Shown: positions 14,479 to 28,270, counted from the stretch's first letter. The stretch: DNA of 64,000 nucleotides from Mercurialis annua (GCF_937616625.2 NC_065570.1:21662046-21726045); one strand, 5' to 3'. The notes: generated by a model not told the origin, from the sequence alone. Numbers and translations are program-made.

Positions 14479-16669
14479 AGTATCATTCCTAAAAGGTGAA
14501 ACGCTTTGTATTTGTTTCGTAACGTTTGTAAACATTTGGCTTCAATTGCTAAAAAGGTGAAACGTTTTGATTTGTTTCGTAACGTTTGTAAACATTTGGC
14601 TTAAATTGCTAAAAAGAGGAAACGTTTGGATTAGTTTCGTAACGTTTGTAAACGTTTGGCTTAATTTGCTAAAAAGGTGAAACGTTTGGATTTGTTTCAT
14701 AACGTTTGGATATGTTTGGCTTAAATCGCTAAAAAGGCGAAACGTTTGAATTTATATCGTTACGTTTGCAAACGTTTGGTTTAAATTGCTAAAAAGGTGA
14801 AACGTTTGGATTTATTTCGTGACGTTTGTAAACGTATGGCTTAAATCGATAAAAAGTTGAAACGTTTAGATTTGTTTCGTAACGTTTGTAAATGTTTGGA
14901 TTAAATCGCTAAAGAGGTGAAATGTTTGGATTTGTTTCATTACGTTTGTAAACGTTTTGCTTAAATCACTAAAAAAGGTGAAACGTTTGGATTTGTTTCG
15001 TAACGTTTGTAAACGTTTGGCTTAAATTGCTAAAAAGTTAAAACGTTTGGATTTGTTTCGTAATGTTTGTAAACGTTTGGCTTAAATCGCTAAAACGTTG
15101 AGACGTTTGGATTTCTTTCGTACCGTTTGTAAACGTTTGGCTTAAATCGCTAAAAAGGTGAAACGTTTGGATTCGTTTCGTAGCATTTGTAAACGTTTGG
15201 CTTAAATCGCTAAATAGGTGAAACGTTTGGATTTGTTTCGTTAACGTTTTGCTTAAATCGCTAAAAAAGGGAAATGTTTGGATTTGTTTCGTAACGTTTG
15301 TAAACGTTTGGCTTAAATCGCTAAAAAGGTTAAACCTTTGGATTTGTTTCGTGAAGCTTGTAAACGTTTGGCTTAAATTGCTAAAAGGGTGATACGCTTG
15401 GATTTGTTTCGTAACGTTTGTAAACTTTTGGCTTAAATTGCTCAAAAGGTGAAACATTTGGATTTGTTTAGTAACCTTTGTAAACGTTTGGCTTAAATCG
15501 CTAAAAAGGTGAAACGTTTGGATTTGTTTCGTAACGTTTTTCAATGTTTGGCTTAAATCGCTAAAAAGGTGAAATGTTTGGATTTGTTTCGTAACGTTTG
15601 TAAACGTTTGGCTTAAATAGCTAAAAAAGGTGAAACGCTTGGATTTGTTTCGTAACGTTTGTAAACGTTTGGCTTCAATTGCTAAAAAGGCAAAACGCTT
15701 GGATTTGTTTCGTAATGTTTGTAAACATTTGGCTTATGTTGCTAAAAAGGGGAAACGCTTGGTTTTGTTTCGTAACGTTTGTAAATGTTTGGCTTATGTT
15801 GCTAAAAAAGGGGAAACGCTTGGTTTTGTTTCGTAACGTTTGTAAATGTTTGGCATAAATCGCTAAAAATGTGAAACATTTGAATTTGTTTCGTAACGTT
15901 TTAAATTTTTGATTTTGTTTCGTAACGATTGTAAATGTTTGGCTTAAATCGCTAAAAAGGTGAAACATTTGGATTTGTTTTGTAACGTTTGTAAACGTTT
16001 GGCTTAAATCGCTAAAAAGGTGAAACGTTTCGTTTTGTTTCGTAACGTTTGTAAACGTTTGGCTTAAATCTCTAAAAAGGTAAAATGTTTGGATTTGTTT
16101 TGTTACGTTTGCAAACGTTTGGCTTAAATAGCTAAAAATGTGAAACGTTACGATTTGTTTCGTAACGTTTTAAACGTTTCGTTTTGTTTCGTAACGTTTG
16201 TAAGCGTTTGGCTTAAATCGCTAAAAAGAGGAAATGTTTGGATTTGTTTCGTAACGTTTGTAAACATTTGGCTTAAATTGCTAAAATGGTGAAACGCTTG
16301 GATTTTTTTCGATACATTTATAAACGTTTGGCTTAAATTACTAAAAAGGTGAAACGCTTGGATTTGTTTCGTAACGTTTGTAAACGGTTGGCTTAAAAAG
16401 CTAAAAAGGTAAAATGCTTGGATTTGTTTCGTAACGTTTGTAAATGTTTGGCTTAAATTGCTAATAACGTGAAACATTTGGATTTATTTCATAACCTTTG
16501 TAAACGTTTGACTTAAATCGATAAAAAGGTGAAACGTTTGGGTTTGTTTCGTAACATTTGTAAGCGTTTGGCTTATATCGCTAAAAAGGTGAAACGTTTG
16601 GAATTGTTTTGTAAAGTTTAGAAATGTTTGGCTTAAATCGCTAAAAAGATGAAACGTTTGGAATTTTTT
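14479..16669 (-). repeat. 2.2-kb higher-order repeat, copy 3 (2,191 bp)
   Basis: The marker is AGTATCATTCC, a change shared with copy 4 but not with copies 1 and 2. This suggests that copies 3 and 4 share a more recent duplication. The TTATGTTGCT marker is at 15734. Confidence 0.88.
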
Positions 16670-18840
16670 AGTATCATTCCTAAAAGGTGAAACGCTTTGT
16701 ATTTGTTTCGTAACGTTTGTAAACATTTGGCTTCAATTGCTAAAAAGGTGAAACGTTTTGATTTGTTTCGTAACGTTTGTAAACATTTGGCTTAAATTGC
16801 TAAAAAGAGGAAACGTTTGGATTAGTTTCGTAACGTTTGTAAACGTTTGGCTTAATTCGCTAAAAAGGTGAAACGTTTGGATTTGTTTCATAACGTTTGG
16901 ATATGTTTGGCTTAAATCGCTAAAAAGGCGAAACGTTTGAATTTATTTCGTTACGTTTGCAAACGTTTGGTTTAAGTTGCTAAAAAGGTGAAACGTTTGG
17001 ATTTATTTCGTGACGTTTGCAAACGTATGGTTTAAATCGATAAAAAGTTGAAACGTTTAGATTTGTTTCGTAACGTTTGTAAATGTTTGGATTAAATCGC
17101 TAAAGAGGTGAAATGTTTGGATTTGTTTCATTACGTTTGTAAACGTTTTGCTTAAATCGCTAAAAAAGGTGAAACGTTTGGATTTGTTTCGTAACGTTTG
17201 TAAACGTTCGGCTTAAATTGCTAAAACGTTAAAACGTTTGGATTTGTTTCGTAATGTTTGTAAACGTTTGGCTTAAATCGCTAAAACGTTGAGACGTTTG
17301 GATTTCTTTCGTACCGTTTGTAAACGTTTGGCTTAAATCGCTAAAAAGGTGAAACATTTGGATTCGTTTCGTAGCATTTGTAAACGTTTGGCTTAAATCG
17401 CTAAAAAGGTGAAACGTTTGGATTTGTTTCGTTAACGTTTTGCTTAAATCGCTAAAAAAGGGAAATGTTTGGATTTGTTTCGTAACGTTTGTAAACGTTT
17501 GGCTTAAATCGCTAAAAAGGTTAAACCTTTGGATTTGTTTCGTAACGTTTGTAAACGTTTGGCTTAAATTGCTAAAAGGGTGAAACGCTTGGATTTGTTT
17601 CGTGAAGCTTGTAAACGTTTGGCTTAAATTGCTAAAAGGGTGATACGCTTGGATTTGTTTCGTAACGTTTGTAAACGTTTGGCTTAAATTGCTCAAAAGG
17701 TGAAACATTTGGATTTGTTTAGTAACCTTTGTAAACGTTTGGCTTAAATCGCTAAAAAGGTGAAACGTTTGGATTTGTTTCGTAACGTTTTTCAATGTTT
17801 GGCTTAAATCGCTAAAAAGGTGAAATGTTTGGATTTGTTTCGTAACGTTTGTAAACGTTTGGCTTAAATAGCTAAAAAAGGTGAAACGCTTGGATTTGTT
17901 TCGTAACGTTTGTAAACGTTTGGCTTTAATTGCTAAAAAGGCGAAACGCTTGGATTTGTTTCGTAATGTTTGTAAACATTTGGCTTATGTTGCTAAAAAG
18001 GGGAAACGCTTGGTTTTGTTTTGTAACGTTTGTAAATGTTTGGCTTATGTTGCTAAAAAAGGGGAAACGCTTGGTTTTGTTTCGTAACGTTTGTAAATGT
18101 TTGGCATAAATCGCTAAAAATGTGAAACATTTGAATTTGTTTCGTAACGTTTTAAATTTTTGATTTTGTTTCGTAACGATTGTAAATGTTTTGCTTAAAT
18201 CGCTAAAAAGGTGAAACATTTGGATTTGTTTTGTAACGTTTGTAAACGTTTGGCTTAAATCGCTAAAAAGGTGAAACGTTTGGATTTCTTTCATAACGTT
18301 TGTAAACGTTTGGCTTAAATCACTTAAAAGGTAAAATGTTTGGATTTGTTTTGTTACGTTTGCAAACGTTTGGCTTAAATAGCTAAAAATGTGAAACGTT
18401 ACGATTTGTTTCGTAACGTTTTAAACGTTTCGTTTTGTTTCGTAACGTTTGTAAGCGTTTGGCTTAAATCGCTAAAAAGGGGAAATGTTTGGATTTGTTT
18501 CGTAACGTTTGTAAACATTTGGCTTAAATTGCTAAAATGGTGAAACGCTTGGGTTTTTTTTCGATACATTTATAAACGTTTGGCTTAAATTACTAAAAAG
18601 GTGAAACGCTTGGATTTGTTTCGTAACGTTTGTAAACGGTTGGCTTAAAAAGCTAAAAAGGTAAAATGCTTGGATTTGTTTCGTAACGTTGGTAAATGTT
18701 TGGCTTAAATTGCTAATAACGTGAAACATTTGGATTTATTTCATAACCTTTGTAAACGTTTGACTTAAATCGATAAAAAGGTGAAACGTTTGGATTTGTT
18801 TCGTAACATTTGTAAACGTTTGGCTTAAATCGCTAAAAAG
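16670..18840 (-). repeat. 2.2-kb higher-order repeat, copy 4
   Basis: It follows the order of the previous copies up to about 18840, where the expected AGTATCATT marker does not appear and the sequence diverges. The TTATGTTGCT marker is at 17995. The right border is approximate. Confidence 0.85.
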
Positions 18841-20539
18841 GTGAAACATTTGGATTTGTTTTGTAACGTTTGGAAACATTTGGCATCAATCATTAAAAAG
18901 GTGGAACGTTTGGATATTTTCGTAACGTTTGTAAATGTTTGACATAAATTGCTAAAAAGGTGAAACTCTTGGATTTATTTCGTAACGTTTGTAAACGTTT
19001 GGCTTAAATTGCTAAAAGGGGAAACGCTTGGTTTTGTTTCGTAATGTTTGTAAAGGTTTGGCTGAAATCGCTAAAAATGTGAAAATTTTAGATTTGTTTT
19101 GTAACGTTTTAAACGTTTGGTTTTATTTCATAACGTTTGTAAACGTTTTTCTTAAATCGCTACAAAGATGAAACGCTTGGATTTGTTTCATAATGTTTGT
19201 AAACGTTTGGCTTAAATTGATAAAAAGGTTAAGCATTTGGATTTGTTTCGTAAACATTGTAAACGTTTGGCTTAAATCGCTAAAAAGGTGAAACAGTTGG
19301 ATTTTTTTCGTAACGTTTGCAAATGTTTAACTTAAATTGCGAAAAAGGTGAAACGTTTGGATTTGATTCGTAACATTTGTAAATATTTGACCTAAATTGC
19401 TATAAAGGTGAAATACTTCGATTTGTTTCGTAACGTTAGTAAACGTTTGTCTTACATTGCAAAAAAGGGGAAATGTTTGGATTTGTGTCGTAGTGTTTGT
19501 AAACGTTTGGCTTAAATCGCTAAAAAGGTGAAATGTTTGGCTTAAATCGCTAAAAAGGTAAAACGTTTCGCGATTTAAGCCAAACGTTTTCAAACGTTAC
19601 GAAACAAATTCAAACATGTCATCTTTTTAGCGATTTAAGCCAAACGTTACCAAACAATTCCAAATGTTTTGCCTTTTTATCAATTTATGCCAAACGTTTA
19701 TAAACGTTACGAAATAAATCCAAATGTTTCCCCTTTTTAGCGATTTAAGCAAAACGTTTACAAACGTTATGAAACAAAACCAAACGTTTGAAACGTTACG
19801 AAACAAATCCAAACGTTTCACATTTTTAGCGATTTAAGCCAAACCTTTACAAATGTTATGAAACAAAACCAAGTGTTTTTCCTTTTTAGAAATTTAAGCC
19901 AAACATTTACAAATGTTACGAAATAAATCCAAGCACCATTTTAGCAAATTAAGCCAAACGTTTACAAACCTTCTGAAATAAATCCAAGCGTTTCACCTTT
20001 TAAGTAATTTAAGCCAAACGTTTACAAACGTTACAAAATAAATCCAAGCGTTTCACCTTTTTAGCAATTTAAACCAAACATTAACAAACGGTACGAAACA
20101 AATCCAAGCGTTTCACCTTTTTTGCGATTGAAGCCAAACGTTTACAAACGTTACGAAACAAATCCAAACGTTTCACATTTTTAGCAATTTAAGCCAAACC
20201 TATACGAACGTAACGAAACAAAAACCAAGTGTTTCACCTTTTTAGAAATTTAAGCCAAACTTTTACAAACATAACGAAACAAATCCAAGCGTTTCACCTT
20301 TTAAGCAATTTAAGCCACACGTTTACAAACGGTACGAAAAAAATCCATGCGTTTCACCTTTTTAGTAGTTTAAGCCAAACATTTACAAACGCTACGAAAC
20401 AAATCCAAACGTTTCACCTTTTTAGCAATGTAAGCGAAACGTTTAAAACCGTTACGAAACAAATCCAAGCGTTTCACCTTTTTAGAAATTTAAGCCAAAC
20501 GTTACGAAACAAATCCAAGTGTTTCACTTTTTTAGCAAT

Positions 20540-21373
20540 TTAAGCCAAATGTTTACAAACGTTACGAAACAAATCCAAGCGTTTCACCTTTTTAGAAATT
20601 TAAGCCAAGCGTTTAAAAACGTTACGAAACAAATCCAAGTGTTTCACCTTTTTAGCAATTTAAGACAAATGTTTACAAATGTTACGAAACAAATCCAAAC
20701 GTTTCTCCTTTTCAGCGATTTAAGCCGAACGTTTACAAAGGATGGGAAACAAATCCAAATGTTTCACACTTTTTAGAAATTTAAGCCAAATGTTTACAAA
20801 AGTCATGAAACAAATCCAACTGTTTCCCCTTTTTAGCAATTTTAGCCAAACGTTTACAAACGTTACGACACAAATTCAAACGTTTCCTCATTTTAGCGAT
20901 TTCAACCGAACGTTAAAAACATTACGAAACAAATCAAAATGTTTCACCTCTTTAGCGATTTTAGCCAAACGTTTACAAACGTTACGTAACAAATTCAAAC
21001 GTTTAACCTCTATAGCGATTGAAGCCCAACGTTTACAAACGTTACGAAAAGAATCCAAACGTTTCACATTTTTAGAAATTTAAGCCAAACACAAACGTTA
21101 AGAAACAAATCCAAGCGTTTCGCCTTTTTAGCAATTTAAGCCAAACGTTTACAAACGTAACGAAACAAATCCAAGCGTTTCACCTTTTTTACAATTTAAG
21201 CCAAAGGTTTACAAACGTTAAGAAATAAATCCAAGCGTTTCACCTTTTTAGCAATTTAAGCAAACGTTTACAAACGTTACGAAACAAATCCAAGCGTTTC
21301 ACCTTTTTTGCAATTTAAGCCAAAGATTTACAAACGTTACGAAATAAATCCAAGCGTTTCACCTTTTTAGCAA
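20540..21373 (+). repeat. 834-bp tandem duplication, copy 1
   Basis: Sequence around 20716-20780, including AAAGGATGGGAAAC and CACACTTTTTAG, recurs 834 bp later. Borders are approximate because every monomer resembles its neighbours. Superunit 2 has only one corresponding block near 48.8-49.6 kb. Confidence 0.8.
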
Positions 21374-22207
21374 TTTAAGCAAACGTTTACAAACGTTACG
21401 AAACAAATCCAAGCGTTTCACCTTTTTAGAAATTTAAGCCAAGCGTAGAAAAACGTTACGAAACAAATCCAAGTGTTTCACCTTTTTAGCAATTTAAGAC
21501 AAATGTTTACAAATGTTACGAAACAAATCCAAACGTTTCTCCTTTTCAGCGATTTAAGCCGAACGTTTACAAAGGATGGGAAACAAATCCAAATGTTTCA
21601 CACTTTTTAGCAATTTAAGCCTAATGTTTACAAAAGTCATGAAACAAATCCAACTGTTTACCCTTTGTAGCAATTTTAGCCAAACGTTTACAAACATTAC
21701 TACACAAATTCAAACGTTTTCTCATTTTAGTGTTTTCAACCGAACGTTTAAAACATTAAGAAACAAATCAAAATGTTTCACCTCTTTATCGATTTTAGCC
21801 AAATGTTTACAAACGTTACGTAACAAATTCAAACGTTTAACCTCTACAGCGATTGAAGCCAAACGTTTACAAACGTTACAAAAAGAATTCAAACGTTTCA
21901 CATTTTTAGAAATTTAGGCCAAACACAAACGATAAGAAACAAATCCAAGCGTTTCACCTTTTTTGCAATTTAAGCCGAACGTTTACAAACGTAACGAAAC
22001 AAATCCAAGTGTTTCACCTTTTTTGCAATTTAAGCCAAAGGTTTACAAACGTTACGAAATAAATCCAAGCGTTTCACCTTTTTAGCAATTTAAGCAAACG
22101 TTTACAAACGTTACGAAACAAATCCAAGCGTTTCACCTTTTTAGCAATTTAAGCCAAACGTTTCCAAACTTTACGAAACAAATCCAAACGTTTCACCTTT
22201 TTAGCGA
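21374..22207 (+). repeat. 834-bp tandem duplication, copy 2
   Basis: This second copy has scattered substitutions, for example TTTAGAAATTTAGGCC against TTTAGAAATTTAAGCC. It keeps the odd CCAAACACAAACG shortened monomer found in copy 1. The right border is approximate. Confidence 0.78.
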
Positions 22208-25200
22208 TTTAAGCCGAACGTTTACAAACGTTACGAAACAAAACCAAACGTTTAACCTTTTTAGCGATTTAAGCCGAACGTTTACAAATTTTATAAGACA
22301 AATCCAAACGTTTCCCTATTTTAGCGATTTAGGCCAAACATTTACAAACACTACGAAACAAATTCAAACGTTTCTCCATTTTAGCGATTTCAGCCAAACG
22401 TCTAAAACGTTACGAAAAAAATCCAAACGTTTCACCTTTTTAGAGATTTAGCCAAACATTTAAAAACGTTACGAAATAAATCCAAACGTTTCACCTTTTT
22501 AGCGATTTATGCCAAATGTTTACAAACGTTATGAAACAAATTCAAACGTTTAACCTTTAACGTTACGAAACAAATCCAAACGTTTCACCTTTTTATCGAT
22601 TTAAGCCAAATGTTTTCAAACGCTACGAAACAAATCCAAACAATTCACCTTTTTAGAGATTTAAGAAAACGTTTACACACGTTAAAAAACAAATGCAAAC
22701 GTTTAACCTTTTTAGCGATTTAAGCCAAATCTATAAAACGTTATAAAATAAATCCAAACGTTTAGAAATTTTACATAACAAAAAACAAACATTTCACATT
22801 TTTAGCAATTTAAGCCAAATGTTTACAAACGTTACAAAACAAATCCAAATGTTTCCCCTTTTTAGCTATTGAAGCCAAACAATTACAAACGTTACGAAAC
22901 AAATCCAAACGTTTCCCCATTTTAGAGATTTAAGCCAAATGTTTATAAACGTTACGAAACAAAAACAAATGTTTCCCCTTATTAGCGATTTAAGCCAAAC
23001 GTTCACAAACGTTATGAAACAAATCCAAACGTGTCCCTATTTTAGCAATTTAAGCCAAACATTTAAAACGTTACGAAACAAATCCAAATGTTTCACCTTA
23101 ATAGCAATTTAAGCCAAACGTTTACAAACGTTATGAAACAAATCCAAACGTTTCCTCGTTTTAGCGATTGAAGCCAAACGTTTACAAACGTTACGAAACA
23201 AATCCAAACATTTCCCATATTTAGCAATTTAAGCCAAACGTTTACAAACTTACGAAACAAAACCAAGCATTTCACTTTTTTTAGCAATTTAAGCGAAATG
23301 TTTACAAACATTACGAAACAAATCCAAGCGTTTTACCTTTTTAGCGATTTAAGCCAAACATTTACAAATGTTTACACACGGTACGAAACAAATTCAAACG
23401 TTTCACCTTTTTAGCGATTTAATCAAAACGTCTACAAACGCTACAAAACAAATCCAGACGTTTCACCATTTTATCAATTTTAACAAATGTTTACAAACGT
23501 TACGGAACAAATCCAAAAGTTTGACCTTTTTAGCGATTTGAGCCAAACGTTTATAATTGTTTACGAAACAAATCCAACGTTTCACCTTCTTAGCGATTTA
23601 AGCCAAACGTTTCACCTTTTTAACTATTTAAGCCAAACGTTTAGAAATGTTACGAAACAAATCCAAATGTTTCTCCTTTTTAGCAATTTAAGCCAAATTT
23701 TTACAAATGTTACGAAACAAAACCAAACGTTTAAAACATTACGAAACAGATCCAAAAGTTTCCCATTTTTAACGATTTAAGCCAAATGTTTACAAAAGTT
23801 ACGAAACAAAACCAAGCATTTCACCTTTTTAGCAATTTAAGACAAACGTTTACAAACGTTACAAAACATTACGAAACAAAACCAAATGTTGCAAACGTTA
23901 CAAAAAAAATCCAAACGTTCCCCATTTTTAGCGATTTAAGCCAAACATTTACAAACGTTACAAAACAAAACCAAGCATTTCACCTTTTTAGCAATTTAAG
24001 ACAAACATTTACGAACGTTAAAAAACATTACGAAACAAAACCAAACATTATGAAACAAAACAAAACGTTTCCCATTTTTAGCGATTTAAGCCAAACGTTT
24101 CCCATTTTTAGAGATTTAAGCCAAACGTTTACAAACGTTACGAAACAAAGCCAAACGTTTCCCATTTTTAATTATTTATGTCAAACGTTTACAAACGTTA
24201 CAAAACAAAACCAAATGTTTCACCTTTTTATCAATTTAAGCAGAAAGTTTAGAAACGTCACAAAGCAAATCCAAACATTTCACCTTTTTATCGGTTTATG
24301 CCAAATGTTTAGAAACGCTACGAAACAAATCCAAGCGTTTCACCGTTTTAGCAATTTAAACCAAAAGTTAAAAATGTTACGAAACAAAACAAAATGTTTC
24401 ACCTTTTTAGTGATTTAAGCCAAACATTTACAAACGTTACAAAACAAATCCAAATGCTTCAACTTTTTAGCGATTTAAGCCAAACGTTTACAATCGTTAC
24501 AAAACAAATCCAAACGTTTTCCCTTTTTAGCAATTTAAATCCAAACGTTTTACCTTTTTAGCGATTTAAGCCAAACGTATACAAACGTTACGAAACAAAT
24601 CCAAATGTTCACCTTTTTAGCGATTTAAGCCAAATGTTTCACCTTTTTAGCGATATAAGCCAAACATTTACAAACGCTTCGAAACAAATCCAAACGTTTC
24701 CCCTTTTTAGCGATTTGAGCCAAACATTTACAAACGTTACGAAACAAATCCGAACGTTTAAAACGTTACGAAACAAATCCAAACATTTCTCCTTTTTAGA
24801 GATTTAAGCCAAACATTTACAAATGTTATGAAACAAATCCAAATGTTTCTCCTTTTTAGCGATTTAAAACAAACCTTTACAAACATTATGAAACAAATCC
24901 AAACGTTTCACCTTTTTAGCTCTTTTAAGCCAAACTTTACAAACGTTACAAACCAAAACCATACGTTTCACCTTTTTAGGGATTTATGCCAAACATTTAC
25001 AGACGTTACAAATCAAATCCAAACGTGTCACCTTTTTAGCGATTTAAGCCAAATGTTTACAAACGTTACGAAACAAATCCAAACGTTTCACCTTTTTAGC
25101 GATTTAAGCCAATAATTTACAAACGTTACGAAACAAATCCAAATGTTGAACCCTTTTAGAGATTTAAGCCAAACGTTTACAAACGTTACGAAACAAAACA

Positions 25201-27783
25201 AGACATTTCACCTTTTTTGTGAATTAAGCCAAACGTTTGCAAACATTACGAAACAAAATCAAACGTTTAAAACGTTACGAAACAAATCCAAGCGTTTCAC
25301 CTTTCTAGCAATTTAAGCCAGCCGTTTTAAACATTGCGAAACAAATCCAAACGTTTCCCCTTTTTAGAGATTTAAGCCAAACGTTTACAAACGTACTAAA
25401 CAAATCCAAACGTTACGAAATAAAACCAAACGTTTACGAACATTATGAAACAAATCCAAGCGTTTCACCTTTTAAGCAATTTAAGCCAAACGTTACGAAA
25501 TAAATCCAAACATTTCACCTTCTTAACAGTTTAAGCAAAACGTTTACAAACGTTATGAAACAAATCCAAACGTTAAACCTTTTTAGCGTATTAAGCCGCC
25601 GAACGATTACAAACGTTACGAAACAAAACCTAACGTTTCACCTTTTTAGCGACTTAAGCCAAACGTTTACAAACGATGCCAAACAAATCCAAACGTTTCA
25701 CATTTTTAGCGATTTAAGCCAAATGTTTACAAACGTTATGAAACAAATCCAAAAGTTTCACATATTTAGCAATTTAAGCCAAACGTTTACGAACGTTATG
25801 AAACAAACCAAAGCGTTTAACCTTTTTAGCAATTTAAACAAAACGTCTACAAACGTAACGAAATAAATCCAAGTGTTTCACCTTTTTAGCAATTAAAGCC
25901 AAACGTTTACAAACGTTACGAAACAAATCCAAACGTTTCACCTTTTCAGCAATTTAAGCCAAACGTTTACAAACGGTACGAAGAAAGTCCAAACGTTTCC
26001 CCTTTTTAGCGATTTAAGCCAAATGTTTACAAACGGTACGAAGAAAATCCAAACATTTCAAATTTATAGCGATTTACGCAAAACGTTTAGAAACGTTATG
26101 AAACAAATCCAAACGTTTCACCTTTTTAGCAATTTATGCCAGACGTTTACAAACGTTACGAAACAAATCCAGTTTTAGCGATTTAAGCCAAACATTTACG
26201 AAACAAATCCAAAAGTTTCACCTTTTTAGCGATTTAAGACAAACGTTTCACCTTTTTAGCGATTTAGGACAAATGTTTACAACCGTTACAAAACAAATCC
26301 AAACGTTTCACCTTTTTTGCGATTTGAGCCAAACGTTTATAATCGTTTACGAAACAAATCCAACGTTTCACCTTTTTAGCGATTTAAGCCAAACGTTTCA
26401 CCTTTTTAACTATTTAAGCCTAACGTTTAGAAACGGTACGAAGAAAGTCCAAACGTTTCACCTTTTTAGCGATTTAAGTCGAACGTTTACAAACGCTACA
26501 AAATAAATCCAAACGTTTCACTTTTTCAGCAATTTACGCCAAACGTTTACAAACGGTACGAAGAAAGTCCAAACGTTTCCCCTTTTTAGCGATTTAAGCC
26601 AAATGTTTACTAACGGTACGAAGAAAATCCAAACGTTTCACATTTATAGCGATTTAAGCAAAACGTTTAGAAACCTTACGATACAAATCCAAACGTTTCA
26701 CCTTTTTAGCAATTTAAGCCATACGTTTACAAACGTTACGAAACAAATCCAGTTTTAGCGATTTAAGCCAAACATTTACGAATTATACGAAACAAATCCA
26801 AACGTTTCACCTATTTAGCGATTTAAGCCAAACGTTTACAAACGTTACAAAACAAGTCCAAACGTTTCACCATTTTAGCGATTTAGGACAAACTTTTACA
26901 AACGTTACGAAACAAATCCAAACGTTTCACCTTTTTAGCGATTGAAGCCAATTGTTTACAAACTTTACGAAATAAAACCAAGCGTTTCACCTTTATAGCA
27001 ATTTAAGCCAAACGTTTACAAACTTTACGAAACAAATCCACGCGTTTCACGTTTTTCGTAATTTAAGCCAAACATTTACAAACGTTACGAAACAAATCCA
27101 AACGATTCACCTTTTTAGTGATTTAAGCTAAACGTTTACAAATGTAACGAAACTAATCCAAATATTTAAAACGTTACGAAACCCTTTTTGCAATTGAAGC
27201 TAAACGTTTACAAATGTTACGAAATAAATCCAAAGATTTTACCTTTTAGCGATTTAAAACAAACGTTTACAAACGCTACGATACAAATCCAAATATTTCA
27301 CCTTTTTAGCGATTTAAGCCAAACGTTTACCAACGTTACGAAACAAAACCAAACGTTTCCCTTTTTTAGGGAGTTAAGCCAAACGTTTACAGAATTTACG
27401 AAACAAATCCAAATGGTTCCCCTTTTTAGCGATTTAAGCCAAAAGTTTACAAACGTTACGAAACAAATCCAAACGTTTCACCTTTTTAGTGATTTAAGCC
27501 AAATGTTTACAAACGTTACGAAACAAAACAGGACGTTTCAACTTTTTTGCGATTTACGCCAAACGTTTACAAACATTTCGAAACAAAACCAAACGTTTAA
27601 AACGTTATGAAAAAAATCCAAGTGTTTCACCTTTTTAGCAATTTAAGCCAAACGATTATAAATTTTGCGAAACAACTCCAAACGTGTAACCTTTTAAGCG
27701 AATTGAGCCTAACATTTACAAACGTTACGAAACATATCCAAACGTTTCAACTTTTTAGCGATTTAAGCTAAATGTTTACAAAC

Positions 27784-27788
27784 GTTAC
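27784..27788. repeat. Target-site duplication of solo LTR 1, left copy (GTTAC)
   Basis: GTTAC directly precedes the element and is repeated directly after it at 30617-30621. Uninterrupted copies of the same satellite stretch, for example around 56640-56650, carry GTTAC only once. This confirms a 5-bp duplication on insertion, the usual size for an LTR-retrotransposon integrase. Confidence 0.93.
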
Positions 27789-28270
27789 TGTCACGACCCA
27801 ATTTCATGAATCGTGACCGGCGCTAGGGTATGGGTATGGTTGTACCAAAACCCGTAGCAAGCCTTGCGGAAATCAAATAAACATTTAAACCTGCAGAAAA
27901 CTGCTCGGGGGCAACCGAGACTCCAACCTAAGTCTAGCAATTTATAATATAGTTCTAATGTAAATAACTTAAGTAGCTGAAAATATTCCACAACATGCCT
28001 TAAATATAATAATAAAATATTCCAGTGTAAATATGCTAATAATAAATAGTCGATCAAATTCGACAATCCCAAAGTATAATATTGAATGTAACATATAAAC
28101 TAGTTCTACTGCGGTCTAAGAGTTCGAAAATAGTAACTAGTTTAAATAACATAAAAACCTCCGAGGAATCAAAAGAATCGGAGTGGACCAGCTTTCAAAT
28201 CATAAACCTGGAAAATTTGGGAAAACAACGGGGTCAGATATACTGAGATGAGTTCGCAATACTATTTACA

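Larger units (their letters stand above)
8845..19569 (-). repeat. 60-bp satellite array, inverted block
   Basis: The same 60-bp monomer is present here as its reverse complement; the monomer now reads GGTGAAACGTTTGGATTTG, then TTTCGTAACG and GGCTTAAATCGC. From about 9.9 to 18.8 kb the monomers are arranged in four higher-order copies of about 2.2 kb. The left part (8845-9900) and right part (18840-19569) are not in that arrangement. The right end contains truncated monomers just before the switch back to + orientation. Long minus-strand open frames, up to 188 codons at 17229-17795, are the same reading frame as in the + blocks, so they carry no independent evidence for a gene. Confidence 0.97.
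1..27638 (+). repeat. Superunit 1 of the nested array (27.6 kb)
   Basis: The start is set by the variant CAATTTAAGCC followed by the CTCCAAACGTGTAACC landmark, which recurs at 27639, 54510, 56498 and 61002; the phase is arbitrary and set by the window edge. The unit contains the + / inverted / + arrangement with switches at 8844 and 19569, four 2.2-kb higher-order copies and a duplicated 834-bp block. It contains no retrotransposon insertion. The correspondence with superunit 2 was made from shared ordered landmarks, not a computed alignment. Confidence 0.75.
19570..27788 (+). repeat. 60-bp satellite array, + block 2
   Basis: The array returns to + orientation and contains an 834-bp tandem duplication at 20.5-22.2 kb. 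It ends at the 5-bp target site of solo LTR 1. A marker variant in which AAGCC is followed by GCCGAACG occurs near 25595 and recurs near 52848, 54836 and 59328, which helps align the higher-order copies. There is no gene. The longest open frame, 210 codons at 23786-24418, is repeat-derived. Confidence 0.97.

Noticed and set aside
17229..17795. Open frame of 188 codons on the minus strand, and similar frames at 10615, 13045 and 15038
   Set aside because: These are equivalent stretches of the 2.2-kb higher-order repeat in the inverted block, read in the same satellite frame. Their similarity comes from tandem duplication, not from protein conservation.
23786..24418. Open frame of 210 codons on the + strand
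   Set aside because: It is the stop-free frame of the 60-bp satellite, with the same 20-residue pattern as dozens of other frames. There is no domain, no codon-level conservation, and related copies are broken at random points.
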